Source: Pseudoalteromonas nigrifaciens | GTDB lineage: Bacteria > Pseudomonadota > Gammaproteobacteria > Enterobacterales > Alteromonadaceae | Assembly (NCBI RefSeq): GCF_002221505.1 | Contig: NZ_CP011037.1 | Coordinates: 124,001-188,000 of the forward strand | Direction: 5' to 3' | Length of the DNA stretch: 64,000 nt | In this document: positions 1 to 7,832 of the stretch, piece by piece | How positions within the stretch are numbered: the first letter of the stretch is position 1 | Layout: each line of letters opens with the position of its first letter | Position numbers and translations under genes: made by a program | The notes under the pieces: generated by a model | What the model saw: the letters and a program-made list of their open reading frames with translations, nothing else | Database searches by the model: none | What the model was told of the DNA's origin: nothing

Positions 1-549
1 TACGCCGTTATTTACCGTGTTGTAAATGCGCTCGTTTACGCTGTCGATTTCTGCTTGTAGTGCTTGCGGGTAGTAGTCGTCGGTATTGCCGGTTAGCTCG
101 TTAAACGCGGTATTTAAAATGCGCATGATGTTTGATGATTCGTTATTAACTATAGTATGGGTTTTTTTATCCCATAAAATAGGAATAGTGGCGCGGCCTT
201 CGTAATTGGCATCGGCTTTTAAATACAATTGGTAGGCGTAATCTAGGTTATAAAGCGGATCGCCGTGCTCACCAAATTCCCAGCCATTTTCGAGCATTTC
301 GGGCTTTACTACGCTAAGTGTAATTACGTTTTCGAGTTGCTTTAATTTACGCATTATCATGGTGCGGTGTGCCCATGGGCAAGCTAGCGACACATATAAA
401 TGGTAACGTCCCGCTTCGGGTTTAAATTTGCTATCGGCGGCGTTTGAAATTTGTTGGGTAAAGCGGCTTGCTTGGCGCTCAAACTTACCGCCAGATTTTT
501 TGGTGTCGTACCATTGGTCAACCCATTTTCCGTCTACGATTAATCCCAT
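1..549 (-). CDS. yqjG: glutathionyl-hydroquinone reductase, YqjG/PcpF family (C-terminus outside window)
   Basis: The N-terminal 183 codons are visible; the gene runs off the left edge. The protein starts MGLIVDGKWVDQWYDTKKSG and carries CPWAHR with the catalytic Cys at residue 57, the hallmark of the Xi-class glutathione transferases that reduce glutathionyl-hydroquinones. The start is supported by AAGGAG about 6 nt upstream on the minus strand. It lies downstream of a DoxX gene on the same strand, with a 75-nt gap holding a hairpin, and next to a divergent YhaJ-like LysR gene. E. coli keeps the same trio (yqjF, yqjG, yhaJ) together. Seen: motif, start and neighbours. Inferred: a role in handling quinone or aromatic stress in the cytoplasm. 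Confidence 0.9.
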   Translation of the reverse strand, partial: MGLIVDGKWVDQWYDTKKSGGKFERQASRFTQQISNAADSKFKPEAGRYHLYVSLACPWAHRTMIMRKLKQLENVITLSVVKPEMLENGWEFGEHGDPLYNLDYAYQLYLKADANYEGRATIPILWDKKTHTIVNNESSNIMRILNTAFNELTGNTDDYYPQALQAEIDSVNERIYNTVNNGV

Positions 550-581
550 TATTAACTCCTTAATGTGCTGTAAATGCATAA

Positions 582-607
582 ACACACCGCATAGCTATGT
601 GGTGTGT
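582..607. other. intercistronic hairpin between the DoxX gene and yqjG
   Basis: ACACACC (582-588) pairs with GGTGTGT (601-607), and the bases between form CATAG/CTATG, so the whole 26 nt folds as one stem. Read on the plus strand it is followed by TTTTAAA. Read on the minus strand, which is the direction of the flanking genes, it has one A-C mismatch and no long T run. It may be a weak attenuator or an mRNA-processing hairpin. Confidence 0.4.
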
Positions 608-624
608 GTTTTAAATAACTAATA

Positions 625-1080
625 TTACGCTTTGTTTAAGTTACGGTTAATTACGTTATCAAGTGAGAATTTACCGCCACCTTGGATAACTAAAGCCAGT
701 GTGATTGCTAATAGCGCTAGGCCAAATTCGTAACCGTTGTTGCTCATAAATAAGCCGTTATCAATGTGAGTGGTAAATATAGCCACAACCATAGTAATAG
801 CCAGTACAAAGCTAGCAGGTCTTGTTAGTAGACCAACAATTAAAAATAAGCCACCAAAAAATTCTGCACTACCTGCCATTAAGGCCATTAAAAACCCTGG
901 TGCTAGGCCAATTGATTCCATCCATTGTCCTGTGCCTTCTAAGCCATAACCACCAAACCATGCAAATAATTTTTGTGCACCGTGAGCGGCAAAAATAATA
1001 CCTGCAATAACGCGCAGTGGTACTGCAGCCAGTGATTGTTCAGTTTTAGTGATAACATTAGCAATATTTTTAATAGTCAT
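625..1080 (-). CDS. DoxX-family membrane protein (YqjF-like)
   Basis: The protein has 151 residues from the chosen ATG (MTIKNIANVITKTEQSL). The reading frame is open for 18 more codons, but AAGGGC sits 6-11 nt before this ATG, so the shorter form is preferred. It shows four hydrophobic segments and the DoxX signatures RVIAGIIFAAHGAQKLFAWFGG, split by GLEGTG, and later GLLTRPAS. DoxX proteins are small inner-membrane proteins linked to redox and thiol stress; the exact reaction is not settled. It lies upstream of yqjG on the same strand and divergent from a LysR regulator. E. coli YqjF, a DoxX protein, sits next to yqjG and is controlled by YhaJ, so the arrangement suggests the same regulation here. 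Confidence 0.85.
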   Translation of the reverse strand: MTIKNIANVITKTEQSLAAVPLRVIAGIIFAAHGAQKLFAWFGGYGLEGTGQWMESIGLAPGFLMALMAGSAEFFGGLFLIVGLLTRPASFVLAITMVVAIFTTHIDNGLFMSNNGYEFGLALLAITLALVIQGGGKFSLDNVINRNLNKA

Positions 1081-1183
1081 AATTTTTGCCCTTATTGATG
1101 TTAAGTAAGTATGTTTAATTGAGTATGTAGCCATTGTAGTTGTTGTTATGTAATTAAATAACGCCTATTATTTGCTTGATATG

Positions 1184-1198
1184 TTCAAATAATTTGAA
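1184..1198. promoter_or_regulatory. candidate LysR-type operator in the divergent promoter
   Basis: TTCAAAT and ATTTGAA are perfect 7-bp arms around one central A, and the site contains a T-N11-A core. It lies in the 132-bp divergent region between the DoxX gene and the LysR gene, 14 bp before the LysR start. LysR regulators usually bind such sites in shared promoters. Binding is inferred. Confidence 0.45.
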
Positions 1199-1212
1199 TA
1201 GTTGTTATTTGG

Positions 1213-2112
1213 ATGAAAAAAACCATGAGTACACCTCCTATTAGTATTGAAGCGTTACTGGTGCTTGACGCTATTGAGCATCGTGGCAGTTATGCGGCAG
1301 CCGCAGAGCAATTAAATAAAGTACCTTCGGCGCTGTCCTACATAGTACAAAAACTAGAAGAGCAATTAAACGTGACTTTGTTTCAGCGTCAGGGGCGTCG
1401 TGCTGTGTTGACTCCTGCGGGCAAACATTTACTGACCGAGGGGCGCAAGTTGCTTACGGCGATTAATTCATTGTCGGAGCAAACACAAACAATTGCGAAC
1501 GGCTGGGAGCCAAAAATTCGTATTGCTTTGGATTCTATTATTGATATAAAACCGATATTTACCAGTATAGAGCAGTTTTTAGTAGAGCATAAAAATATTG
1601 AAATAGATGTACAAGAACAGGTAATGAACGGCAGCTGGGAAGTGCTGATTGAAGATAAAGTTGATTTAGTTATTGGCGCGCCGTCGCCAGTGCCGAACCA
1701 AAAAGGCATTCGCGCGGTTAAAATAGATGAGTATCAAAGTGTACTTGTGGTAAATAGCACGCACCCGTTAGCAACGCAGCAGCAACCACTCGATATGAGT
1801 AGCCTTGCTCAGTACCGCAGTGTGATAGTACACGACTCTGCAGAGCAAGAAATTCCATGGTCGGCAAATATAATAGAGGGCACCCAGCGCTTTTTTGTTA
1901 GCTCTGTTGCGCAAAAAATTGCGGCTATTATTGCCGGTATAGGTATTGGTTATTTACCCAAGCGTTTAATTGAGCAGTATATAGGGTCGGGGCAGTTAGT
2001 GGAGGTAAAGCTAACCGAGCAACGACCTTGCCAAGATCTATTTATTGCCTGGAAAATAACTAATAAAGGTAAAGGGTTGCAACGACTTACCTCACTGTTA
2101 CTACAACCTTAA
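1213..2112 (+). CDS. LysR-family transcriptional regulator, YhaJ-like
   Basis: The protein has 299 residues, normal for the family. An N-terminal winged helix-turn-helix (about residues 10-68: EALLVLDAIEHRGSYAAAAE, then VPSALSYIVQKLEEQL, then LFQRQGRR) is followed by a periplasmic-binding-protein-like effector domain to about residue 295. The helix-turn-helix closely resembles E. coli YhaJ, and the neighbours (DoxX plus glutathionyl-hydroquinone reductase) are those of YhaJ. The start is uncertain: ATG at 1213 and ATG at 1225 are both possible and neither has a clear ribosome binding site. Likely role: sensing an aromatic or quinone compound and controlling the divergent pair. Confidence 0.88.
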   Translation: MKKTMSTPPISIEALLVLDAIEHRGSYAAAAEQLNKVPSALSYIVQKLEEQLNVTLFQRQGRRAVLTPAGKHLLTEGRKLLTAINSLSEQTQTIANGWEPKIRIALDSIIDIKPIFTSIEQFLVEHKNIEIDVQEQVMNGSWEVLIEDKVDLVIGAPSPVPNQKGIRAVKIDEYQSVLVVNSTHPLATQQQPLDMSSLAQYRSVIVHDSAEQEIPWSANIIEGTQRFFVSSVAQKIAAIIAGIGIGYLPKRLIEQYIGSGQLVEVKLTEQRPCQDLFIAWKITNKGKGLQRLTSLLLQP

Positions 2113-2203
2113 CGTTGCGCTTTTAAAGCTAACAGCCGTGTAAGGCTGTTAGCTAATAGCTGTATTAAATGTAATTTACTACTTAAAAGCCATGGTAAGC
2201 TCT

Positions 2204-3931
2204 TTATTCTTCTAGGCTTTCATCTAGGGTAATTATAATACCAACGGTAATAATACGGTCGCCAACCATTTCACAAATAGTGAGTTTTACGTCATCAAGT
2301 TCAATAAAGTCATCTACCTTAGGTAAGCTGTTTAGCGAGGTTTTTAGTACTTGCTCTAGCGTATCGTTTGGTTCAGCCGCAATATGAATATCGTAAGAAT
2401 AGGCTATGCTGGCTACGCTGGTATTGCCTTTAACTCTTAGCTCTTTTGCCGAAAGCTCGGTAATATCTTGATCAATCGTGCTTGAAAAAACACAGTCAAC
2501 AAACTCGCGGGTATGCGGTTTTAGTACCATAAATAGCTGATCGTCTGCCTGTAATAACGTAGAGCCGCGCGGGGCAATAATATTATTATTACGACTGATC
2601 ATTGCCATTACTGTGCTATCGGGTAGTGCTAATTGCGATAAACGACGGCCAACAGCGCGTGACATTTTGCCTATGGTGTATTCAACAATATCGGCGTCAA
2701 CATCGCCTAAAGCAGTGATCTCTAACGTGGCTGCGGGAGTCACTGGCGGTGGTAAAGTAAGCTTTAGTTTGCGGGCCATTAAAGCAAGCGTTGAGCCTTG
2801 CAGTGTGGCTGAAATTAACACCACAAAAAATACTACGTTAAATATGAGTTCGGCGCCAGGCAGGCCAAACATAAGAGGAAATATTGCTAAAATAATAGGG
2901 ACTGAGCCGCGTAGCCCAACCCAAGACACTAAGGTGATTTCACGCGCTTTAAAACCAAATAGCGCTAACACCGGAATAACCGCCAAAGGGCGAGCAATAA
3001 ATATAAGCACTAATGCAATGATCAGTCCCTCAAACCACACATCTAATAACGAGGTTGGGTTTATTAATAAGCCCAACACCACGAACATGGTAATTTGACC
3101 TAACCAAGCTAACCCGTCGTGGAATAAAAACGTACTGCGCTGAAACACAAAACGGCTGTTGCCAATAACCACACCGGTAATAAATACCGCTAAAAACCCG
3201 CTACCACCAATGTTTGCGGTAATACCAAATGAGAGTAAACCACACGCAGCAACCAATACCGGATACAAACCGGTAGCAACTAATTGAATTTTATTAATTA
3301 ATTTAACAGAGCTCCAACCCACGGCTAAGCCGACTAATGCGCCTAAGCCCATTTGTGATACAAACATGAGTAATAGGCCTGTGCCTAGCTTCATGTCGTT
3401 TACCAGAACCTCTAGTAAGCCTACGGTTAAAAATATTGCCATGGGGTCGTTTGAGGCACTTTCTATTTCGAGGGTGGCTTTTAGTTTGGTGTTTAAATGA
3501 ATACCGGCATTACGCAGTAGCGCAAATACGGCTGCGGCATCGGTTGAGCCTACAATAGCGCCAAACAATAAGCCTTGTAGCAAAGGAATATCAAGCATGT
3601 ATGCGGCAGCAACTCCAGTTACTGCGCTGGTAATTAGTACCCCAAGGGTGGCCAACACGGAGGCGGGTTTCCAGACTTTTTTTATCGCTTTTAAGGGCGT
3701 TTGCAAACCGCCATCAAATAATATCATTGCTAATGCGAGCGTACCTAAAGAATGCGCCGCTGCTGCATTGTCAAAAAATATGCCTCCGGGGCCATCTTCA
3801 CCAGCGAGCATACCGACCATTAAAAACATTACCAGTACAGGCAAACCGAGACGAGCTGATAATTTACTGGATACAATACCCAGTAAAATTAATACCGCGG
3901 CTAACAATATTATTTGATCAATCAAAAACAT
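2204..3931 (-). CDS. nhaP2: potassium/proton antiporter NhaP2 (CvrA) type
   Basis: The protein has 575 residues, close to the usual 578. The first 390 or so form about a dozen membrane segments of the CPA1 fold, with characteristic stretches such as MVGMLAGEDGPGG, AMILFDGGLQT, FGAIVGSTDAAAVFALLRN and SWVGLRGSVPIILAIFPLM. A cytoplasmic TrkA-C-like domain (about residues 400-490) and an acidic tail follow. The known role of the family is K+ (and other cation) efflux in exchange for H+ across the inner membrane, which limits cytoplasmic K+. It is monocistronic. It adds to the large number of K+ genes in this window but lies well away from the kdp/trk block. Confidence 0.9.
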   Translation of the reverse strand: MFLIDQIILLAAVLILLGIVSSKLSARLGLPVLVMFLMVGMLAGEDGPGGIFFDNAAAAHSLGTLALAMILFDGGLQTPLKAIKKVWKPASVLATLGVLITSAVTGVAAAYMLDIPLLQGLLFGAIVGSTDAAAVFALLRNAGIHLNTKLKATLEIESASNDPMAIFLTVGLLEVLVNDMKLGTGLLLMFVSQMGLGALVGLAVGWSSVKLINKIQLVATGLYPVLVAACGLLSFGITANIGGSGFLAVFITGVVIGNSRFVFQRSTFLFHDGLAWLGQITMFVVLGLLINPTSLLDVWFEGLIIALVLIFIARPLAVIPVLALFGFKAREITLVSWVGLRGSVPIILAIFPLMFGLPGAELIFNVVFFVVLISATLQGSTLALMARKLKLTLPPPVTPAATLEITALGDVDADIVEYTIGKMSRAVGRRLSQLALPDSTVMAMISRNNNIIAPRGSTLLQADDQLFMVLKPHTREFVDCVFSSTIDQDITELSAKELRVKGNTSVASIAYSYDIHIAAEPNDTLEQVLKTSLNSLPKVDDFIELDDVKLTICEMVGDRIITVGIIITLDESLEE

Positions 3932-4519
3932 ATATTATTCTCATTTGTAGCTAAGGGCTGGGTTAGGTCGTTATTGTAAGTTATGCACTAGAGCATGGGA
4001 TAGTAGTTACTCTGCTGCTAAGTATGAACTGGTTTTCATTTTTTAATAGGTAAAATAATAAGCGATAATAAACATGGGTTTGTTTACACAAAAATGTTTT
4101 TAGCTTTTGATATTGTAGCATTATTCTCATTAAATAGGGAGGGCCAGCGTTATAAATAGCAGGTATTAGTAATCTGCTAAAAACTTGCCAAGCTCGGTGT
4201 TAAAGGGCCATTTTTAGATGTCATTTTAGCTCGCGCTTTAGGTTTAATATTTACAGTGAGAGTTTTGGGTCAACTTAGCCGCTTTAGTTTTTAACCTTTT
4301 AGATTGCTTTTTAAATTTGCACTTCGCCTTTGGCACTATTACCACTTAGTAAAAGTCATTTACACAATGAGGGGATTATTTATTAATGCATAAGAAATAT
4401 AATGCTCTACTTATTTTTACTAGCACAGTAATCGTATGCCTAGGTTAAGGCGCGAAAGCAGCACAAGTAAAAAGGATCAGGGGAACTTCCTGATTAACTG
4501 AATTATTACAGAGGTTTTT
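3932..4519. other. 588-bp intergenic region upstream of gshA
   Basis: AT-rich space between divergent nhaP2 and gshA. The only coding signal is a 20-codon frame at 4386-4448 (MHKKYNALLIFTSTVIVCLG, then TAA), which resembles a signal peptide but has a poorly spaced GAGGGG upstream. A small hairpin, ATCAGG (4476-4481) with CCTGAT (4489-4494), lies 26 nt before the gshA start. No RNA gene or repeat was recognised. Confidence 0.4.
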
Positions 4520-6037
4520 ATGACGTTATCCCTAACTCCACGCCTAACACAGTTAGCCAATGCTGATTTGATCCAACCATTGGCGCATATTAAAAGGGGT
4601 ATCGAAAAGGAAGCTTTACGAGTAACTACAGATGGTTTGTTGGCACAAAACCCTCATCCTTATAATTTAGGCTCGGCGCTAACTCATCCTCATATCACTA
4701 CAGATTACTCAGAGTCGTTATTGGAGTTTATTACCCCAGCAGTTGAAAGTATTGATGACACACTCGACTTTTTACAACAATTGCACCGTTATACTGCCAC
4801 TGAACTAACCGCGCAAAATATATGGCCAGCAAGTATGCCGTGTGCGCTTCAAGGTAATGATAGTGTGCCTATTGCTCAATATGGTAGCTCGGTGCAAGGA
4901 CAAATGAAGCACACTTATCGTCGTGGGCTAGATATGCGCTACGGGCGTATTATGCAAAGTATTGCGGGTATTCATTTTAATTTTTCATTACCGGATAGCT
5001 TTTGGCAGGGGTATCAAACTCTACAGGGTAACCAAGACTCGCTTGCTGATTTTCGTTCTGCCCAGTATTTTGCGCTGATCCGTAACTTTCGTCGCTATGG
5101 TTGGTTATTGCTTTATTTATTTGGTGCATCTCCTGCGTTAAGCCGCTCGTTTGTTGATGGCCGCGCGCATCAGTTAGCCAGTTTGGGCAGCGATACGCTT
5201 TATATGCCTTATGCAACTTCGTTGCGAATGAGTGGTTTTGGCTATCAAAACGATGCCCAAGCGAGTTTAAATGTAAGTACCAATAACTTAGCTGAATATA
5301 GCCGCGATTTAACACAAGCGCTTCACACGCCACATGCACCTTATACGCGTATAGGGGTTGAGGTAAATGGTGAAAAGCGTCAGCTAAACGATAATATTTT
5401 ACAAATTGAAAACGAATACTACAGCGATATTCGCCCTAAACGTGTTACCCACGCGGGTGAAACACCACTGCAGGCTATGAACGATCGCGGGGTTGAATAC
5501 ATAGAAGTACGTAATCTCGATATTAACCCCATGTTGGCGCTAGGTATTGATGACACTCAAATTCGCTTTTTAGATACATTTTTACTGTTTTGCTTATTAC
5601 AAGATAGCCCAGAAATTGGCGAGCAAGAACAACAGCGCTTGGCACGCAATCATACCCGTGTGACCGAGCAGGGGCGATGCCCTGATTTACTGCTAGAAAC
5701 TGCTAATGGTGAGCTTAGTCGCAGTGCTTGGAGCGAACAGCTATTTGCAGAGCTAGATGCTATAGCAGAGTTACTTGATCAAGCTGGTAGCGGCTACAGT
5801 GAGGCGATACAACACTACAAGCCATTATTACAACAGCCAGAGCTAACTCCGTCGGGGCTTATGTTGACGCAGCTTGTCGCTAATAATCAGGATCACAGTG
5901 ATTGGGTAGGGCAGCGCGCCACTGAGCTCACTGCACAATGGAAAAAAATGCCACTGAGCGCAGCACAAAGCGATTACTTTAAACAGCTTGTAAGCTCATC
6001 ACACGCAGAGCAGCAAAAGTTAGAGGGTAAGGTTTAG
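4520..6037 (+). CDS. gshA: glutamate--cysteine ligase
   Basis: The protein has 505 residues, against about 518 in E. coli, and belongs to the gammaproteobacterial type 1 family. Recognisable stretches are HIKRGIEKEALRVTTDG near residue 25, DYSESLLEFITP near residue 68, RRGLDMRYGRIMQSIAGIHF near residue 135 and GVEYIEVRNLDINP near residue 330. The enzyme joins L-glutamate and L-cysteine with ATP, the first and limiting step of glutathione synthesis, in the cytoplasm. The start is ATG with GAGG 5-8 nt upstream. It stands alone. Its product feeds the glutathione-dependent enzymes seen at both ends of the window (the YqjG-type reductase and the GST at 53.3 kb). Confidence 0.96.
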   Translation: MTLSLTPRLTQLANADLIQPLAHIKRGIEKEALRVTTDGLLAQNPHPYNLGSALTHPHITTDYSESLLEFITPAVESIDDTLDFLQQLHRYTATELTAQNIWPASMPCALQGNDSVPIAQYGSSVQGQMKHTYRRGLDMRYGRIMQSIAGIHFNFSLPDSFWQGYQTLQGNQDSLADFRSAQYFALIRNFRRYGWLLLYLFGASPALSRSFVDGRAHQLASLGSDTLYMPYATSLRMSGFGYQNDAQASLNVSTNNLAEYSRDLTQALHTPHAPYTRIGVEVNGEKRQLNDNILQIENEYYSDIRPKRVTHAGETPLQAMNDRGVEYIEVRNLDINPMLALGIDDTQIRFLDTFLLFCLLQDSPEIGEQEQQRLARNHTRVTEQGRCPDLLLETANGELSRSAWSEQLFAELDAIAELLDQAGSGYSEAIQHYKPLLQQPELTPSGLMLTQLVANNQDHSDWVGQRATELTAQWKKMPLSAAQSDYFKQLVSSSHAEQQKLEGKV

Positions 6038-6081
6038 CAAAAGAGCAGCTTTTAGGTGTCGGGCTTTAGCTTTTAGATAGA

Positions 6082-6123
6082 TGATACGACCCCGATAAAG
6101 TAAACCGCACTAGGGTCGTATCA
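6082..6123. other. perfect 11-bp inverted repeat downstream of gshA
   Basis: TGATACGACCC (6082-6092) is exactly matched by GGGTCGTATCA (6113-6123), with a 20-nt loop. It lies between the convergent ends of gshA and the next gene. No T run follows on either strand, so it is not a textbook terminator. It could still stop or protect both transcripts. Confidence 0.45.
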
Positions 6124-6218
6124 AGGTCAATACGCCCTATCAAGCTTGGTACTTGGATTTACTTGTAGGTGCGATTTTATATTGGCACTTAACTTACCAA
6201 TGTATAAAACCTTTAACT

Positions 6219-7763
6219 CTATTCTTTAGTTTGCATATTTTTAGCACGCTGCTCGGCTTCGATCAGGGCTTGAGATTTAGGTTCACGTTTTTTCTCTGCT
6301 ATTTTAGGTTTTACCGATGAATTTGGATCCCAGCTATCATCCAGCGATAGGTTAGCAAATGGGTTGCTGTTGTCTATTTGCACATTTTGCTCTTTAGGCT
6401 CAGCTACTGGTTCTGGCTGTTGGTTTGTATCTGCTTTTATTACAGGCTTTGCTTTACTACCTGGTAGCGGTGCATCGGGATCGAAAGTACGTACTTCGGG
6501 CTCTTTAAATTCGTGCTCGGTATTAAATGAAGTTGCTTGCTCTGTGGTGCTGTTTACAGGGGGGTGTATATTCGTTGTTGGTTGCTGCGCAATAATTGGC
6601 TCTGGGCTGATATTGGCGGGCTCAATTGTATTTTGAGCTGGCGTTTGATCATTAATTGCTGCTGGCACTTGTTGAGTAACCTGTTGTTGGCGCTGCTTTT
6701 TAGTAGGCAGTGGTGCATCGGGATCGAACATGCGTACTTCTGGCTCGGCAAAGTCGCTGGCATTTTTTATTCGCTCTAAGGTGTTTTTAGCCGCGGCTTC
6801 AAACTCTGCGGTATTGGGCTCTGCTTTTGTTTTTGTTTTTGTTTTGGGTTTTTCATTACTAAATGTTGTATTTGTTGTTTTAGCTACGGTTTCTGGCTCG
6901 CTAGTACTTGCTTGTGGTTTTGCCAGCGCGGCATCAATTTGCTGCATTGAAACAGATTCTGCCGCAATTTGTGCTGTTGTCGTATTTTGCGTATTTACGG
7001 CGCTAGGGCTTGGCTTAGCTGCCGATTTAACTACTGATTTAACTACTGATTTAGGAGCGGGTGTGGTAACAGCTGGGCTCGTTGGCAGTACTGTTGCCAC
7101 CTCAGAATTACTTTGTTTAGAGCGGCGCATACGTACTAAAACCATTACGCCAATAAGTACTATTAGCAATAATAATAAGCTAGGTAGCAGTAGTGAGGCG
7201 GCGCTTTCGGTGTTTGGTTTTGATACTGGCGTAGGTTTTATATTTGCCGGCTTTTGTGCTGCTGCGATGGGCTCTGCGCTTATTTCTGTAGCGTTTGCCT
7301 GTGTACTTTCAGCCACAGGATTTTTTATATCAGTGCTTTTTACATCCGAACTTTTAATATTGGCAATAGGTTCATCAGTTGTTACTTGGCTTGTTTGACT
7401 AGGGCTTGCTTGTAACTCGGTATTAATACTCGCGGTATTGTCTGTCTCAGAGTGTGTTTTTAAAGGCTCAACAATAGGCGCTTTAACCGACTCAGTAATA
7501 GGCTCGGGCAGTGCCTTCTGCGGCTCTGGATCATTAACAATAGCATGTGGCTTAGGTTTTGGCTGAGTTGGTGTTACTACCGGCTTATTGCAATTTTTAT
7601 TATAGTCGCGCGCGGCATTGCGGTAGCTGCGGCCCGTTTTGTTATTACTGTGCTGCTGCATTTCTTGTTTTATAAGTATGCACATAGCTTGGTTATAGGC
7701 TGCGCTATTAAAGCTATAAAATAGGGCAACACAAAGGGTCAGGCGTGTGAGTATTTTTATCAT
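6219..7763 (-). CDS. proline/threonine-rich single-pass membrane protein with a repeated FDPDAPLP motif
   Basis: The protein has 514 residues and is not recognised. A signal-like segment (1-22) precedes a short Cys-containing region (CILIKQ at 28-33, NKNCNKP near 58). A long, low-complexity Pro/Thr/Ser/Ala segment follows, then one transmembrane helix (about 190-210, LLLPSLLLLLIVLIGVMVLV) with a basic stop-transfer (RMRRSKQ), and then a second disordered, presumably cytoplasmic half. Two copies of EPEVRxFDPDAPLP, at 340-353 and 421-434, are the only obvious repeat. A third acidic patch (NPFANLSLDDSWDPNSS) follows near 467-483. The topology (signal, linker, TM, long acidic tail) recalls FimV-type scaffolds, but no such domain is visible. 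Function unknown. The gene stands alone between gshA (convergent) and dgt (same strand). Confidence 0.8.
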   Translation of the reverse strand: MIKILTRLTLCVALFYSFNSAAYNQAMCILIKQEMQQHSNNKTGRSYRNAARDYNKNCNKPVVTPTQPKPKPHAIVNDPEPQKALPEPITESVKAPIVEPLKTHSETDNTASINTELQASPSQTSQVTTDEPIANIKSSDVKSTDIKNPVAESTQANATEISAEPIAAAQKPANIKPTPVSKPNTESAASLLLPSLLLLLIVLIGVMVLVRMRRSKQSNSEVATVLPTSPAVTTPAPKSVVKSVVKSAAKPSPSAVNTQNTTTAQIAAESVSMQQIDAALAKPQASTSEPETVAKTTNTTFSNEKPKTKTKTKAEPNTAEFEAAAKNTLERIKNASDFAEPEVRMFDPDAPLPTKKQRQQQVTQQVPAAINDQTPAQNTIEPANISPEPIIAQQPTTNIHPPVNSTTEQATSFNTEHEFKEPEVRTFDPDAPLPGSKAKPVIKADTNQQPEPVAEPKEQNVQIDNSNPFANLSLDDSWDPNSSVKPKIAEKKREPKSQALIEAEQRAKNMQTKE

Positions 7764-7832
7764 AAAGTTCAGTAGCGCTTAAGCATCAATAGTTTGATTT
7801 TAAGCGCTAATTTAAAATATATCTACTGTGGG

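Noticed and set aside
6364..7398. Several long frames on the plus strand opposite the 514-residue membrane protein
   Set aside because: They are antisense shadows of a low-complexity gene: their Val/Cys/Ser-rich translations mirror its Pro/Thr/Ala codons, with no ribosome binding sites or recognisable domains.
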